Position numbers and translations under genes: made by a program. A DNA stretch of 64,000 nt from Enhygromyxa salina (lineage in GTDB: Bacteria; Myxococcota_A; Polyangia; Nannocystales; Nannocystaceae): assembly GCF_002994635.1 (NCBI RefSeq), contig NZ_PVNL01000100.1, positions 62,001-126,000 on the forward strand, given 5' to 3'. Positions 53,437 to 61,554 of this stretch are shown in pieces. Under the pieces are notes generated by a model. It was given only the letters and a program-made list of their open reading frames with translations, was not told the origin of the DNA and searched no databases. Numbering within the stretch: position 1 is the first letter of the stretch; every line of letters begins with the position of its first letter.

Positions 53437-54248
53437 GCGCCCACCTGCATGCCCGGCTGCTCGCCCGCTTGATCCTGCTCGTCGCCCGACACCAACACCA
53501 TCAGGCACACACACTCGCTCAGGCGCGTGCGCGGGCCTGGGTTGACGACCACGTCGATCGGCTGCCCGCCCTCGCCGCGGCCCTTGGCCACGCCGATCAC
53601 CGTCATCGCCCGACCGGCGCTGTCGCACTCGAGGGTCAGCGCGGCGTCGGCGAAGCTACCGGCGCGCAGGTCCTCGGGGATCGCCAGGCTCCGGACATGG
53701 TGGCGGCCGCTCAGCAGGCCCACGATGAACTGAAACACGCCCAGATCCACGCACGCCTGCCCGAGCAGGGCCGCGCGCAGGTGACCCGGATAAAACACGT
53801 TGGAGACCCCGAGCCCGACGAACTCGAACGCCGCCTCGGGATCCTCGATCTCGACCAGCACGTTGGGGCCGACCTCGTCGCCGCAGGCGCGACGGATCGC
53901 GGCGCAGGTCAGGCGCGAGGCCGAGTCGGGCTCGTCCACGCCCGCGCGCGGCAGCACGATCACCGAGCGAGCCGCGACGATGTCGACGTCGCTGACGAGC
54001 CGGCCTGGATACGCGTCGGAGCCCGGCTTGACGTCGATCGCCAGGGTGCGGACCTCGACCCCTTGCACGTGGTGGGTGGTGAGCGGCGCGTTGCCATCGC
54101 GCACGCAGGTGATCCGGTTCACGCCGACGCTGGTGATCGTGCGCGCGAGCTCGTCGATCAACCCCGCGCTCGCCGGTGACCAGTGCAGCACCACGACGCC
54201 TGGGCCGCGCGTCGATCCAGCTTGATCATCTTGGTCTGGATCGCTCAC
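53433..54248 (-). CDS. Soluble RCK-like regulatory protein for the channel
   Basis: 271 residues from a GTG. The first strand GVVVLHWSPASAGLIDELAR and later VIVLPRAGVDEPDSASRLTCAAIRRACG parallel the RCK-like part of the following gene (IVILNF, VIVLQGGY..LRIARAVHHAC). So this looks like a free-standing second half or duplicate of the RCK unit that would join the channel's cytoplasmic ring. The C-terminus contains ALTLECD..TVIGVAKGRG and VVVNPGPRTRLSECVCLMVLVSG, like the second RCK subdomain. It overlaps the channel gene by 4 bp, implying fixed stoichiometry. Confidence 0.72.
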   Translation of the reverse strand: MSDPDQDDQAGSTRGPGVVVLHWSPASAGLIDELARTITSVGVNRITCVRDGNAPLTTHHVQGVEVRTLAIDVKPGSDAYPGRLVSDVDIVAARSVIVLPRAGVDEPDSASRLTCAAIRRACGDEVGPNVLVEIEDPEAAFEFVGLGVSNVFYPGHLRAALLGQACVDLGVFQFIVGLLSGRHHVRSLAIPEDLRAGSFADAALTLECDSAGRAMTVIGVAKGRGEGGQPIDVVVNPGPRTRLSECVCLMVLVSGDEQDQAGEQPGMQVGA

Positions 54249-54296
54249 TGCGGCAGCGACGATGCCGAGCGCTGGAGCGAGGTGTCAAGCGCGTGT

Positions 54297-55307
54297 ATGC
54301 TCCGCTCGACCGCGCCCCTGGCCGCCCGTGGTGCTCTGCACGCTTGGACGCAATCAATGATCCAGGGCACGACGCTCTCGCTTCCCGCTCTCGCCGCTGT
54401 GTTCGGCCCGCAAGCGGGCGCGGCCGCGATCGACCCCGCGCTGGTGTGGCTGGTCGCCGCCGCGCTGGTCTCGGGGATCATGGCCTACGTGGGCGCCATG
54501 GTCGGGCTCGTGCTCGGCCAGTTTCGGCTGCCGCTGTTGGTGGTCGCGCTTGGCTCCGCTCCGGCCGCGGCGGCCTCGAACCTGGCGATCTCCTCGCTCG
54601 GCGCGGGCACTGGCGCGTTCGCCCACGCCCGCGAAGGCCGGGTCGAGCTGCGCTTGTTGCTGAGCATTGGCGTGCCCTCGGCGATCGCGGCGTATGTGTC
54701 GTCGCGCAGCGTCGAGAAGCTCGAGGCGTGGTGGATCGAGGCGGTGATCGGCGCGACCTTGCTGATCTCGGCGCTGCCGCTGACCCGCAGGGCCATGAAG
54801 ATCCACCGGTCGAGCGCGACCACGTCGAGCCCCGCCGACCCGAGCCCCGCCAAGTCGAGCCCCGCCAAGTCGGACCTGCCAGGGGGCGACGCACCACCCG
54901 GCGCGACCGACAGCCCCGCCGAACCACCGCGACTACGCGGCGGGCTGCTCGCGCTCGAGGTCTTGATCGGTGTGGCCCTCGGCGCGCTCTCGGGCGTGGT
55001 CGGCCTGCTGCTCGGGACCCTGCGACTGCCCGCGATGCTTCGCCTGGGCGTGAGCGCACCCAAGGCCGCGGGCACCAACATGGCGATCGGCTTCTTCACT
55101 GGCGTCGCTGGAGCGCTCGGGGCGATCGGCAGCGGGCGGGTCTCCCTGCTCGCGTTTGCGACCGTCGGCGGCGCGACCTTCGTGGGCGCGTGGCTGGGCG
55201 CGAAGCGGACCAAGTCACTGCCGACGGCGCGACACCTCGCGCTGATCGCGATCGTGTTGGTCGCGGTCGGGGTCTGGCTGATCTCCAAGGCGATAGCGGG
55301 CCGGTAG
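54297..55307 (+). CDS. TauE/SafE-family membrane transporter
   Basis: 336 residues with about seven to eight membrane helices in two halves split by a Pro/Ser/Ala-rich cytoplasmic linker (about residues 180-215). Each half begins with the family pattern: GIMAYVGAMVGLVLGQFRLP and GVALGALSGVVGLLLGTLRLP, followed by P..AA(S/G)(T)N. Known members export sulfite, sulfoacetate or other organosulfur anions. Substrate unknown. The ATG at 54357 is an alternative start. The 3' end overlaps the convergent chemoreceptor gene by 93 bp. Confidence 0.83.
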   Translation: MLRSTAPLAARGALHAWTQSMIQGTTLSLPALAAVFGPQAGAAAIDPALVWLVAAALVSGIMAYVGAMVGLVLGQFRLPLLVVALGSAPAAAASNLAISSLGAGTGAFAHAREGRVELRLLLSIGVPSAIAAYVSSRSVEKLEAWWIEAVIGATLLISALPLTRRAMKIHRSSATTSSPADPSPAKSSPAKSDLPGGDAPPGATDSPAEPPRLRGGLLALEVLIGVALGALSGVVGLLLGTLRLPAMLRLGVSAPKAAGTNMAIGFFTGVAGALGAIGSGRVSLLAFATVGGATFVGAWLGAKRTKSLPTARHLALIAIVLVAVGVWLISKAIAGR

Positions 55308-57311
55308 CTTGGGCCGGGCCTCGCCCGCCGCACCGTCGCGCAGCTCGAACTGTCGGGTCAGCCGATCGAGATCCTCGACGCGCTGGCGCAGCCCCTCGGC
55401 GGCGGCGCGGGTCTGCGAGGTCGCGGCCGAGGCTGTGATCACGAACTGCGCCATGGTCTGCATGGTCTCGGACACCTGCCCGGTGGCTTCGCTCTGCCTG
55501 CGCGTGACCTCGAAGATCTCGCGCGCCGCGTTGGCTGTGTCGTTGGCCAGCTTGCGGTTGCCTTCGGTCGCCATGACCGTGCTCGCGCTCGAGCCCTTGA
55601 TCCCCGCGACCTGCCCGCGGACGTCGGCGACCGTCCCGGTCACGCGCTCGGCCAGGCGACGCATCTCGGCGGCGACCAGCGCGAAGCCCCGCCCGGCCTC
55701 CCCGGCCCGAGTCGCCTCCAGCGAGCCGTTGAGCGCGAGCAGATCGCTGCGATCGGCGACGTCGCGGATGACCTCGAGCAGCTCGCCGACCCCCCCGGCG
55801 CGGGTGCTGAGGTCGTTGATCTTGATGACCATCGCGTCGGTGGTCGCGAGGGTTCGCTCGGCGTTGTCGAGCACGTCGTTGGCCTTGATCGTGATCCGCT
55901 CGGCCGACTCGGCCAGCGAGCTGACCGTCGCGCTCATCTCGCTGACGTTCGACGAGGTCTCCCCGGCCGCCGCCTCTTGCACCTGGGCCGCCGCGTGGAT
56001 CTCGGCCGAGGCCGCGGCGACCTCGACGGCGGTGTCGCGGATCTCCACGACCATCTGGTGGAGCTGCTCGAGCATGCCCCGGAACGCGTCGGGCAGCTCG
56101 CCGGGCTGCTCGATGACGATCGACAGATCTCCGCGCGCGACCGCCAGCGCGGCCGAGGACAGGCCCCGCAGATTGTCGACCACGCGATTGAACGAGTGGG
56201 TCAGCGCGCCCAGCTCGTCCGCTTGCATGATCGGCAGCGGCTCGAGCTCGCTGACGTCGCCGACCTCGACCAGGCGATGCATCGAGGCCTCGATCTGGCG
56301 GAGCGGATCGATCAGCGAGTCGGTCGTGAGCACCGCGGTGATCGGGCCCCAGATCGCGAGGACGAGCCCGAACACCAGCAGCATCAGGACGTAGTGATCG
56401 TCGTCGCGGGTCAGGGGTCCTTCGAGGACCAGCCAGCGCCCGGCGGCGAGCGGGATCGCCACGCTGGCCCGAGCGCTGCGCCGATCGAGGCTGACCCGCG
56501 TCGGGCCGTGGATCGGGTGGACGGGAAGCTCGGGGAGCTGGTCGAGCGCGGCGTTGACCGGCACCGGTGGGAGCCCAGCGGCGTCGACGATCCGACCGCG
56601 CTCGGGTGCGCGCCCGGCTGCGATTCGATCGGCCTCGACCGAGCCCAGCCGGACCAGCTCCGCGACCCCGTGGTAGCGGTTGAACGCGGCGTTGGTCGAG
56701 ACGCCGACCACGGCGATCAGCGAGCCCGCCGCGGTGACGTAGCAGAGCATCAAGAAGATCAGCCGCGCGCTCAGAGACGTCCGGGGGGCGCTGACCCGCA
56801 GGCCCCGCTCCGTCAGCACCCGAGACACCGCGACTCGCTCGCGGTTGAGCAGCTTGGTCGTGACCGAGAACGCGAACGACCAGCCCCCGCTGAGGATCGC
56901 GACGAGCATCAAGCCGACCGCCACCAGCTCGCCGCGGCCGATCGGCGCGGTCTCGGCCATCCCCACCCACACGTAGATCGTGGCGACGAGGAACGAGGCC
57001 ACCCACGCGAGCGAGAACACGCGCATGAATCGTGTGGGTGCCCGCTGCAGCGCCTCGCCAGCGGCGAGCAGGCGCGCGTCGTCGTGGCTGCTCGCCGCGT
57101 CGCGCCAGCCGTCGATCGGCGCGAGCTCGAGCTTCAAGTACGTCGTCGTGGTGAACCACCGGATCACCGAGACCACCACCGCGGGGACCCAGACGGCCGC
57201 CAGCTCGACCGAGAGCAGCGTCGCCCAGCCGAGCGCCAAGAGCACGACAAACGGCGCCTCGATCAGCTGAAACCAGGCCAGGGTCCGCCAGGATGTGGTC
57301 CAGTCTCGCAT
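55215..57311 (-). CDS. Methyl-accepting chemotaxis-type receptor
   Basis: 698 residues. An N-terminal half with about six membrane helices and one extracytoplasmic loop (about residues 195-310), a HAMP domain around residues 330-385 (LIDPLRQIEASMHRLVEVGD), then a long coiled-coil signalling domain with the conserved hairpin tip region VADRSDLLALNGSLEATRAG (canonical AxQTNLLALNAAIEAARAG, with several substitutions). The many-helix N-terminus resembles that of adenylate-cyclase-like and other integral sensory receptors. The last 35 residues are Arg/Asp-rich, and their DNA overlaps the TauE end, so the true stop may be under selection from both genes. It would signal to a CheA-type kinase encoded elsewhere. 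Confidence 0.85.
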   Translation of the reverse strand: MRDWTTSWRTLAWFQLIEAPFVVLLALGWATLLSVELAAVWVPAVVVSVIRWFTTTTYLKLELAPIDGWRDAASSHDDARLLAAGEALQRAPTRFMRVFSLAWVASFLVATIYVWVGMAETAPIGRGELVAVGLMLVAILSGGWSFAFSVTTKLLNRERVAVSRVLTERGLRVSAPRTSLSARLIFLMLCYVTAAGSLIAVVGVSTNAAFNRYHGVAELVRLGSVEADRIAAGRAPERGRIVDAAGLPPVPVNAALDQLPELPVHPIHGPTRVSLDRRSARASVAIPLAAGRWLVLEGPLTRDDDHYVLMLLVFGLVLAIWGPITAVLTTDSLIDPLRQIEASMHRLVEVGDVSELEPLPIMQADELGALTHSFNRVVDNLRGLSSAALAVARGDLSIVIEQPGELPDAFRGMLEQLHQMVVEIRDTAVEVAAASAEIHAAAQVQEAAAGETSSNVSEMSATVSSLAESAERITIKANDVLDNAERTLATTDAMVIKINDLSTRAGGVGELLEVIRDVADRSDLLALNGSLEATRAGEAGRGFALVAAEMRRLAERVTGTVADVRGQVAGIKGSSASTVMATEGNRKLANDTANAAREIFEVTRRQSEATGQVSETMQTMAQFVITASAATSQTRAAAEGLRQRVEDLDRLTRQFELRDGAAGEARPKLPARYRLGDQPDPDRDQHDRDQREVSRRRQ

Positions 57312-57391
57312 GACGATCGCGATCCGACTCTACACCCACCGCGCCGTCCGCGGCCACGCGATCGGCTTCGCTCGACTTCGCGCCAAGCAAA

Positions 57392-58168
57392 CTAACGGCG
57401 CAACACCGACTGCAGCAGCGGACCACCGCCAGTGAACCCGGCGAGTGAATCATCGCTAGCGTCGGTCTTGGGCGCCCGCGCCGAGGTCATGTAGGCGCCC
57501 ACGAACATCCGCAGGCCCGGCGTGAGTCGGGGCATCGCCGCGTGCCAGGTGCACTGCTCGAGGATCACCGTCGAGCCGGCTGCGAAGTGCAGCTTTTCAT
57601 GGCCGGGCCAGTCGGGGGTCATCTCGTCGTGCGGCGCCTCGGTCGGGTCGCCGATCCGGCGCGGGTACACGCGCAGCTCACCCCCGCGCGCGTCGATGTC
57701 GTGCAGGTAGAGCACGGCGATGACCCGCTGCGACTCGGTGAAGCGCGGCCAAGTCGAGCGGGCCCGGTAGTCCTCGACGTCGATCCCGCCGATATGGTTG
57801 TGCCACGAGAAGAACGGCCGCGCGGCGTCACACAAGACCGCGCCGGTCAGCTCGAGGTGCATGTCACGACCGAGCAAGCGGCGGACGACCTCGACGACCG
57901 CGGGCGACAACAGCTCGTGGGCGAGCTCGGGGACCTGCGCGAGCAAGCGCGTGACCACGAACCCGGTCGGCGCGAGCTGGACGTCCGCGCCCAGCTGCTC
58001 GCCCTTGGCCGAGTAGGGCGTGGGCGCGCCGGAGCGCTGGTACAGCTCGGTCAGGGCGGCTCGCAGCGACGCGACGGTGGCGGGGCTGTGGCTGCGCTCG
58101 ACGATCGTGAAGCCGCGATCGCGCAGCGCGTGGACGTGGGCATCGAGCTCAGCGTCGCGCGTGCTCAC
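57392..58168 (-). CDS. PhyH-type oxygenase-like protein (locus 2, copy 1)
   Basis: 258 residues from a GTG. PhyH fold with ERSHSPATVASLRAAL in the first helix region, FFSWHNHIGGIDVED as metal site, TWHAAMP as distal histidine and LRMFVG for 2-oxoglutarate binding. Closest by eye to the locus-1 copy at 41847: both share VYPRRIGDP / IYPRKVGDP and the C-terminal LLQSVL / LLRSVL. It is the last gene of the locus-2 run, 80 bp after the B12-type radical SAM gene and probably co-transcribed. Confidence 0.87.
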   Translation of the reverse strand: MSTRDAELDAHVHALRDRGFTIVERSHSPATVASLRAALTELYQRSGAPTPYSAKGEQLGADVQLAPTGFVVTRLLAQVPELAHELLSPAVVEVVRRLLGRDMHLELTGAVLCDAARPFFSWHNHIGGIDVEDYRARSTWPRFTESQRVIAVLYLHDIDARGGELRVYPRRIGDPTEAPHDEMTPDWPGHEKLHFAAGSTVILEQCTWHAAMPRLTPGLRMFVGAYMTSARAPKTDASDDSLAGFTGGGPLLQSVLRR

Positions 58169-58248
58169 CGTTGCAGGTTATCAGCGGGCGAGCGCGGCCA
58201 CCAGCTCGCGCGGCGCGGCCCGCAGTCGGACGCTCGCCGATCGCACGC

Positions 58249-59985
58249 TCAGTCCAGCGCGTCGCGCAGCTGCTCGATCCCCACGTCACGCAGCGCGACC
58301 GCCATGCTCCGCATCGTGTCGAGCAGCTCGGTCGGCGCCTCGCGGCCGCGATACGACAGCCCCACCTTGCCGGCCTCGATGAAGTGCCGCGAGCCATCGA
58401 GCGGAGCGACCCTCACCTCCCACGCCGCCGACCCGACGAAGCTGGGATGATCGATCTCGACCCGCAGCACGCCCTGCTCGAACGACACCAGGCCGGCCCG
58501 CGCCCGCTCGAGCGCGGCGTCGGGGCTCGCGAGCCCGAGCAGCGCCGCCAGACCCCGGGGCGCAGGCCGCTTGGGCATGGGGATCTCGATCGGCCGCGCG
58601 CGACGACGGGGTGTCCCGTCCCCGACCAGCGCGCTGTCGCTGTCGTCGATCCGCTTGGCCGCGATCTGAACCAGCTGGGTCTGCAGCTGCCCGAGCTCGA
58701 GGAAGGTCTCGGACCGCTCGGTCGCGTCGACCAGCGGCGGCGTCAGGGTCTGGACCTCGTCGTAGTCGTCGAAGGTCTCGCGCGCGGGGCTGGGCCAGCG
58801 CTCGACGGCGGCGTCACCGAGCACGGTCCCGGGCAGCGGGTGGTAGGTCGACCACATGAACGACCCGGGCCGCAGCCGATGCAGCAGATCCGTGGTCGAT
58901 CGGGTGTGGGTCCGGGTCTCGCCCGGCAGCATGGTCATCAGCGACGCGCTGGTCTCGAGCCCGAGCTCTCGGCAGTCGTCGAACACCTGCTGCAGCTTGG
59001 CGTCGGGCGTGCGGCGGTTGAGCACGTCGCGGCGAAAGCCCTCGTCGCCGGCCTCGATCCCGCAGTGAAACAGCACGCAGCCGGCCTCGGCCAGCAACGC
59101 GAGCCGCTCGCGGCTGGCCGCGCTCGGGTGCATCTCGACCTTGAACGGCAGGCCGACCCGGCGCGGGTACTCGCCGGCCAGCTCGCGCAGCCACGCGAGG
59201 TCGAGCGGAAAGTGCTCGTCCCAAAATTCGAAGCCCTCGGGCGAGTAGCGATCGCGCAGGTCCGCGAGCTCATCACACAGGTGCGCGACCGGGCGGGCGT
59301 TGCGTTTGTCGCGGGCAGCGAAGTCCTGCAGCTTGCCCCACCGCGGGGCCGAACAGTACGCGCACGTGAACGGGCAGCCCCGGCCCGCGCGGGTCGGCAA
59401 GAAGCCGTCGGCCAGCGGGCCAAAGGTGTTGATGCCGTCGTCGATGATCTGGCTGACCTCGCCGAACACCTCGTAGTCCCAGCGCGGCAAGCTGGCGATG
59501 TCGGGCACGGGGTCGGCAGGCGGGACTGGATCCGTCCACCCGTCGCCCTGCCGCACCCACAGCCCGGGGGTGCTCGCCAGCGTGCGCTCACCCGCCGCTA
59601 CGCGATCGAGCAGGGCTCGCAGCGGTCGCTCGCCCTCCCCGATGCACACGGCGTCGACCGCCGCGCAGCCGGCCACGTCGTGGGGCGCGAGGCTGGCGTG
59701 GTAGCCCCCGACCACCACGAATGGCCGGGGCTGATCGCTGCGATCACGCGCCAGCGCCAACAACAGCGCGCTCGCGCCCGGCCAGTCGCGGGTCATGCTC
59801 GACACCCCGATCACGTCGGGCTGCAGCTCGTCGATGTACGCGGCGACGTGGTCGATGCGGAATTTGCGAAAGATCTCGAGCGCGATCGGCTCGTGCCCCG
59901 CCTCGCGCACGACGGCCGACAGCGCCGCGACCGACGAGCTGAACGCCCGCCGGGGATCGGTGAAGAACAGCAACAGCACCTTCAT
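58249..59985 (-). CDS. B12-binding-type radical SAM enzyme (locus 2, copy A)
   Basis: 578 residues. The N-terminal 170 residues form a Rossmann-like cobalamin-binding-type domain (VIGVSSMTRDW, VVVGGYHASLAP, IGEGERPL) lacking the strict DxHxxG; then the radical SAM barrel with CPFTCAYC (Cys204, 208, 211), HCGIEAGDEGFRRDVLNRRT and LPGETRTHTRSTTDLL. Residues about 495-578 are the recurring domain. B12-type radical SAM enzymes methylate unreactive carbons, form rings or move groups. The ATG overlaps the upstream PhyH stop by 4 bp (ATGA), so oxygenase and radical enzyme are made together. Confidence 0.9.
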   Translation of the reverse strand: MKVLLLFFTDPRRAFSSSVAALSAVVREAGHEPIALEIFRKFRIDHVAAYIDELQPDVIGVSSMTRDWPGASALLLALARDRSDQPRPFVVVGGYHASLAPHDVAGCAAVDAVCIGEGERPLRALLDRVAAGERTLASTPGLWVRQGDGWTDPVPPADPVPDIASLPRWDYEVFGEVSQIIDDGINTFGPLADGFLPTRAGRGCPFTCAYCSAPRWGKLQDFAARDKRNARPVAHLCDELADLRDRYSPEGFEFWDEHFPLDLAWLRELAGEYPRRVGLPFKVEMHPSAASRERLALLAEAGCVLFHCGIEAGDEGFRRDVLNRRTPDAKLQQVFDDCRELGLETSASLMTMLPGETRTHTRSTTDLLHRLRPGSFMWSTYHPLPGTVLGDAAVERWPSPARETFDDYDEVQTLTPPLVDATERSETFLELGQLQTQLVQIAAKRIDDSDSALVGDGTPRRRARPIEIPMPKRPAPRGLAALLGLASPDAALERARAGLVSFEQGVLRVEIDHPSFVGSAAWEVRVAPLDGSRHFIEAGKVGLSYRGREAPTELLDTMRSMAVALRDVGIEQLRDALD

Positions 59986-60776
59986 GGCGCGCCCCGATCA
60001 CGTACCCGGCCGCCCCGGCCACCCCCGCCACTATAGATCCGACGCAGCGCGCCGTCGCGGGCGACCGCCGCCTGGGTCCGCTCGTCGCGGCGCTTGGTCG
60101 GCGCGAGCCCAGCCCGGCGCACGAAGAACCCGAAGAAGCAGCGCTGGCCGGCGCGGGTCATGGGCGTGACGGCGTGCCAGGTGCCCTGCTCGAACATGAT
60201 CACCGAGCCGATCGGCGCGCGCACCTGCGCGGCGCCGGGCCACGGATCGCGCCCGGGTGGGTGCGGGGGCGCGGTGCTGGTCAGGACATCGCGCGGCCAC
60301 ACCTGCATGACCCCATGCTCATCGTCGAGCGGGCTGGCGTAGAGCGTGAAGCCCAGGCGCTCGATCTGATCGAAGCTGGGGTAGTCGGCGCCGCGCATGT
60401 CCTCGGCGTCGATCCCCCCGACGTGGTGATGCCAAAAGAAGAACCCGCGGGTCGCGTCGCTGATCACCCCCGCGCTGAACTCGAGCTCGAACCCAGGCCC
60501 AAGCAGCTCGGTCAGCAGCGCGAGCAAGCGCGGCTCGTGGAGGATCTGCGCGGTCTCGGGGATCCGGTCGAGCAGCCCCATGCAGGTCATGCCCACCGGG
60601 CTCACGTGGACGCCGGGCTCGACCACCACGTCGGCCTGCGAGAACAACGAAGGCTCGCCGAGCCGAACCCACTCGGCCCGCAGCGCCGCGGCGAACCGCT
60701 GGGCGTCGGCCACGGAGAACAGGCTGTCGAGCAGCGTGTAGCCGCTGGCCCGCAGCTGCGCCGCGTGGTCAAGCAC
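59982..60776 (-). CDS. PhyH-type oxygenase-like protein (locus 2, copy 2)
   Basis: 264 residues from a GTG. It has FFFWHHHVGGIDAED, TWHAVTP and the Arg-bearing RCFFGFF strand. It diverges most from the other copies: a Cys replaces the residue after Arg in the 2-oxoglutarate strand, and the C-terminus ends in a Gly/Arg-rich tail. N-terminal ASGYTLLDSLFSVADAQRF is typical. It starts 8 bp inside the end of the next upstream PhyH gene and ends overlapping the radical SAM gene by 4 bp, indicating a tightly packed operon. Confidence 0.86.
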   Translation of the reverse strand: MLDHAAQLRASGYTLLDSLFSVADAQRFAAALRAEWVRLGEPSLFSQADVVVEPGVHVSPVGMTCMGLLDRIPETAQILHEPRLLALLTELLGPGFELEFSAGVISDATRGFFFWHHHVGGIDAEDMRGADYPSFDQIERLGFTLYASPLDDEHGVMQVWPRDVLTSTAPPHPPGRDPWPGAAQVRAPIGSVIMFEQGTWHAVTPMTRAGQRCFFGFFVRRAGLAPTKRRDERTQAAVARDGALRRIYSGGGGRGGRVRDRGAP

Positions 60777-61554
60777 GCGGCCCCCCCGGCAGCAGCGATC
60801 GCAGCAGCGGATCTCGGGTGTCGACGCTCAGCAGCGACTCGTCGACCCGCTCGGCCGCGGGCGCGCTCGCGGACGCAAACCACAGGCCAAAGAAGAAGCG
60901 CAGCTCGTGGTCGACGGTCCGCGGCAGCGCGGCGTGCCAGGTCGTCTGATCGAGCATGACCACGGTGCCCGGCGGCCCCACGACCTCGTAGCGCCCGTCC
61001 CAGTCTGGCTGCTCGACCGGCGCGGGCGGACCCGAGGCGCCGCTGACCCGATGCGGATGGATCAGCAGCTGCCCGGTCTCGGGGCCCATCTCATCGAGGT
61101 AGACGATCATCGCCACGCGCTCGGGCGTCTCGATCGGCGGGCGCAGCCCGAGCCGCCGAAATTTTTCGTCCTCGATGCCGCCGACGTGGTTGTGCCACTT
61201 GAAGAACGGCCGGGTGTGGTTGGTCACCACCGCGCCCGCGAACTCGAGCCGCATGTCGGATCCAAGCGCGCCGCGCAGCACCTGCACGGCGTCGTCCTCG
61301 AGCATGTCGCGGTGCAGATCCGGGCACAGCTTGAGCAGCTTGTGGATGACCAGGCCCGTGCCCGAGACCTCGAGGTCGTCGCCGAGCCACTGCGGCTCGT
61401 CCGACCACAGCGGCGGCTCGTGGAGGCGCAGGTAGACCTGCTCGAGCGCGCCGCGGAGCCGCGCGACCTTGGCGGCTGCGTAGCTGCCGGGGAGCACGGC
61501 GAACCCATGCTCGATCAGTGACTGCGTGCTCGCGCTGGGTACTAGGTGGTCCAC
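60769..61554 (-). CDS. PhyH-type oxygenase-like protein (locus 2, copy 3)
   Basis: 261 residues from a GTG. Metal-site motif FFKWHNHVGGIEDEK (Glu instead of Asp after Gly-Gly-Ile), distal TWHAALP and LRFFFGLWF. The C-terminus DESLLSVDTRDPLLRSLLPG matches the DDSL...LLQSVL tail of copy 1. Glu in place of Asp as the acidic metal ligand or neighbour could mean altered activity. It overlaps the radical SAM gene upstream by 13 bp and the following PhyH gene by 8 bp. Confidence 0.87.
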   Translation of the reverse strand: MDHLVPSASTQSLIEHGFAVLPGSYAAAKVARLRGALEQVYLRLHEPPLWSDEPQWLGDDLEVSGTGLVIHKLLKLCPDLHRDMLEDDAVQVLRGALGSDMRLEFAGAVVTNHTRPFFKWHNHVGGIEDEKFRRLGLRPPIETPERVAMIVYLDEMGPETGQLLIHPHRVSGASGPPAPVEQPDWDGRYEVVGPPGTVVMLDQTTWHAALPRTVDHELRFFFGLWFASASAPAAERVDESLLSVDTRDPLLRSLLPGGPRA

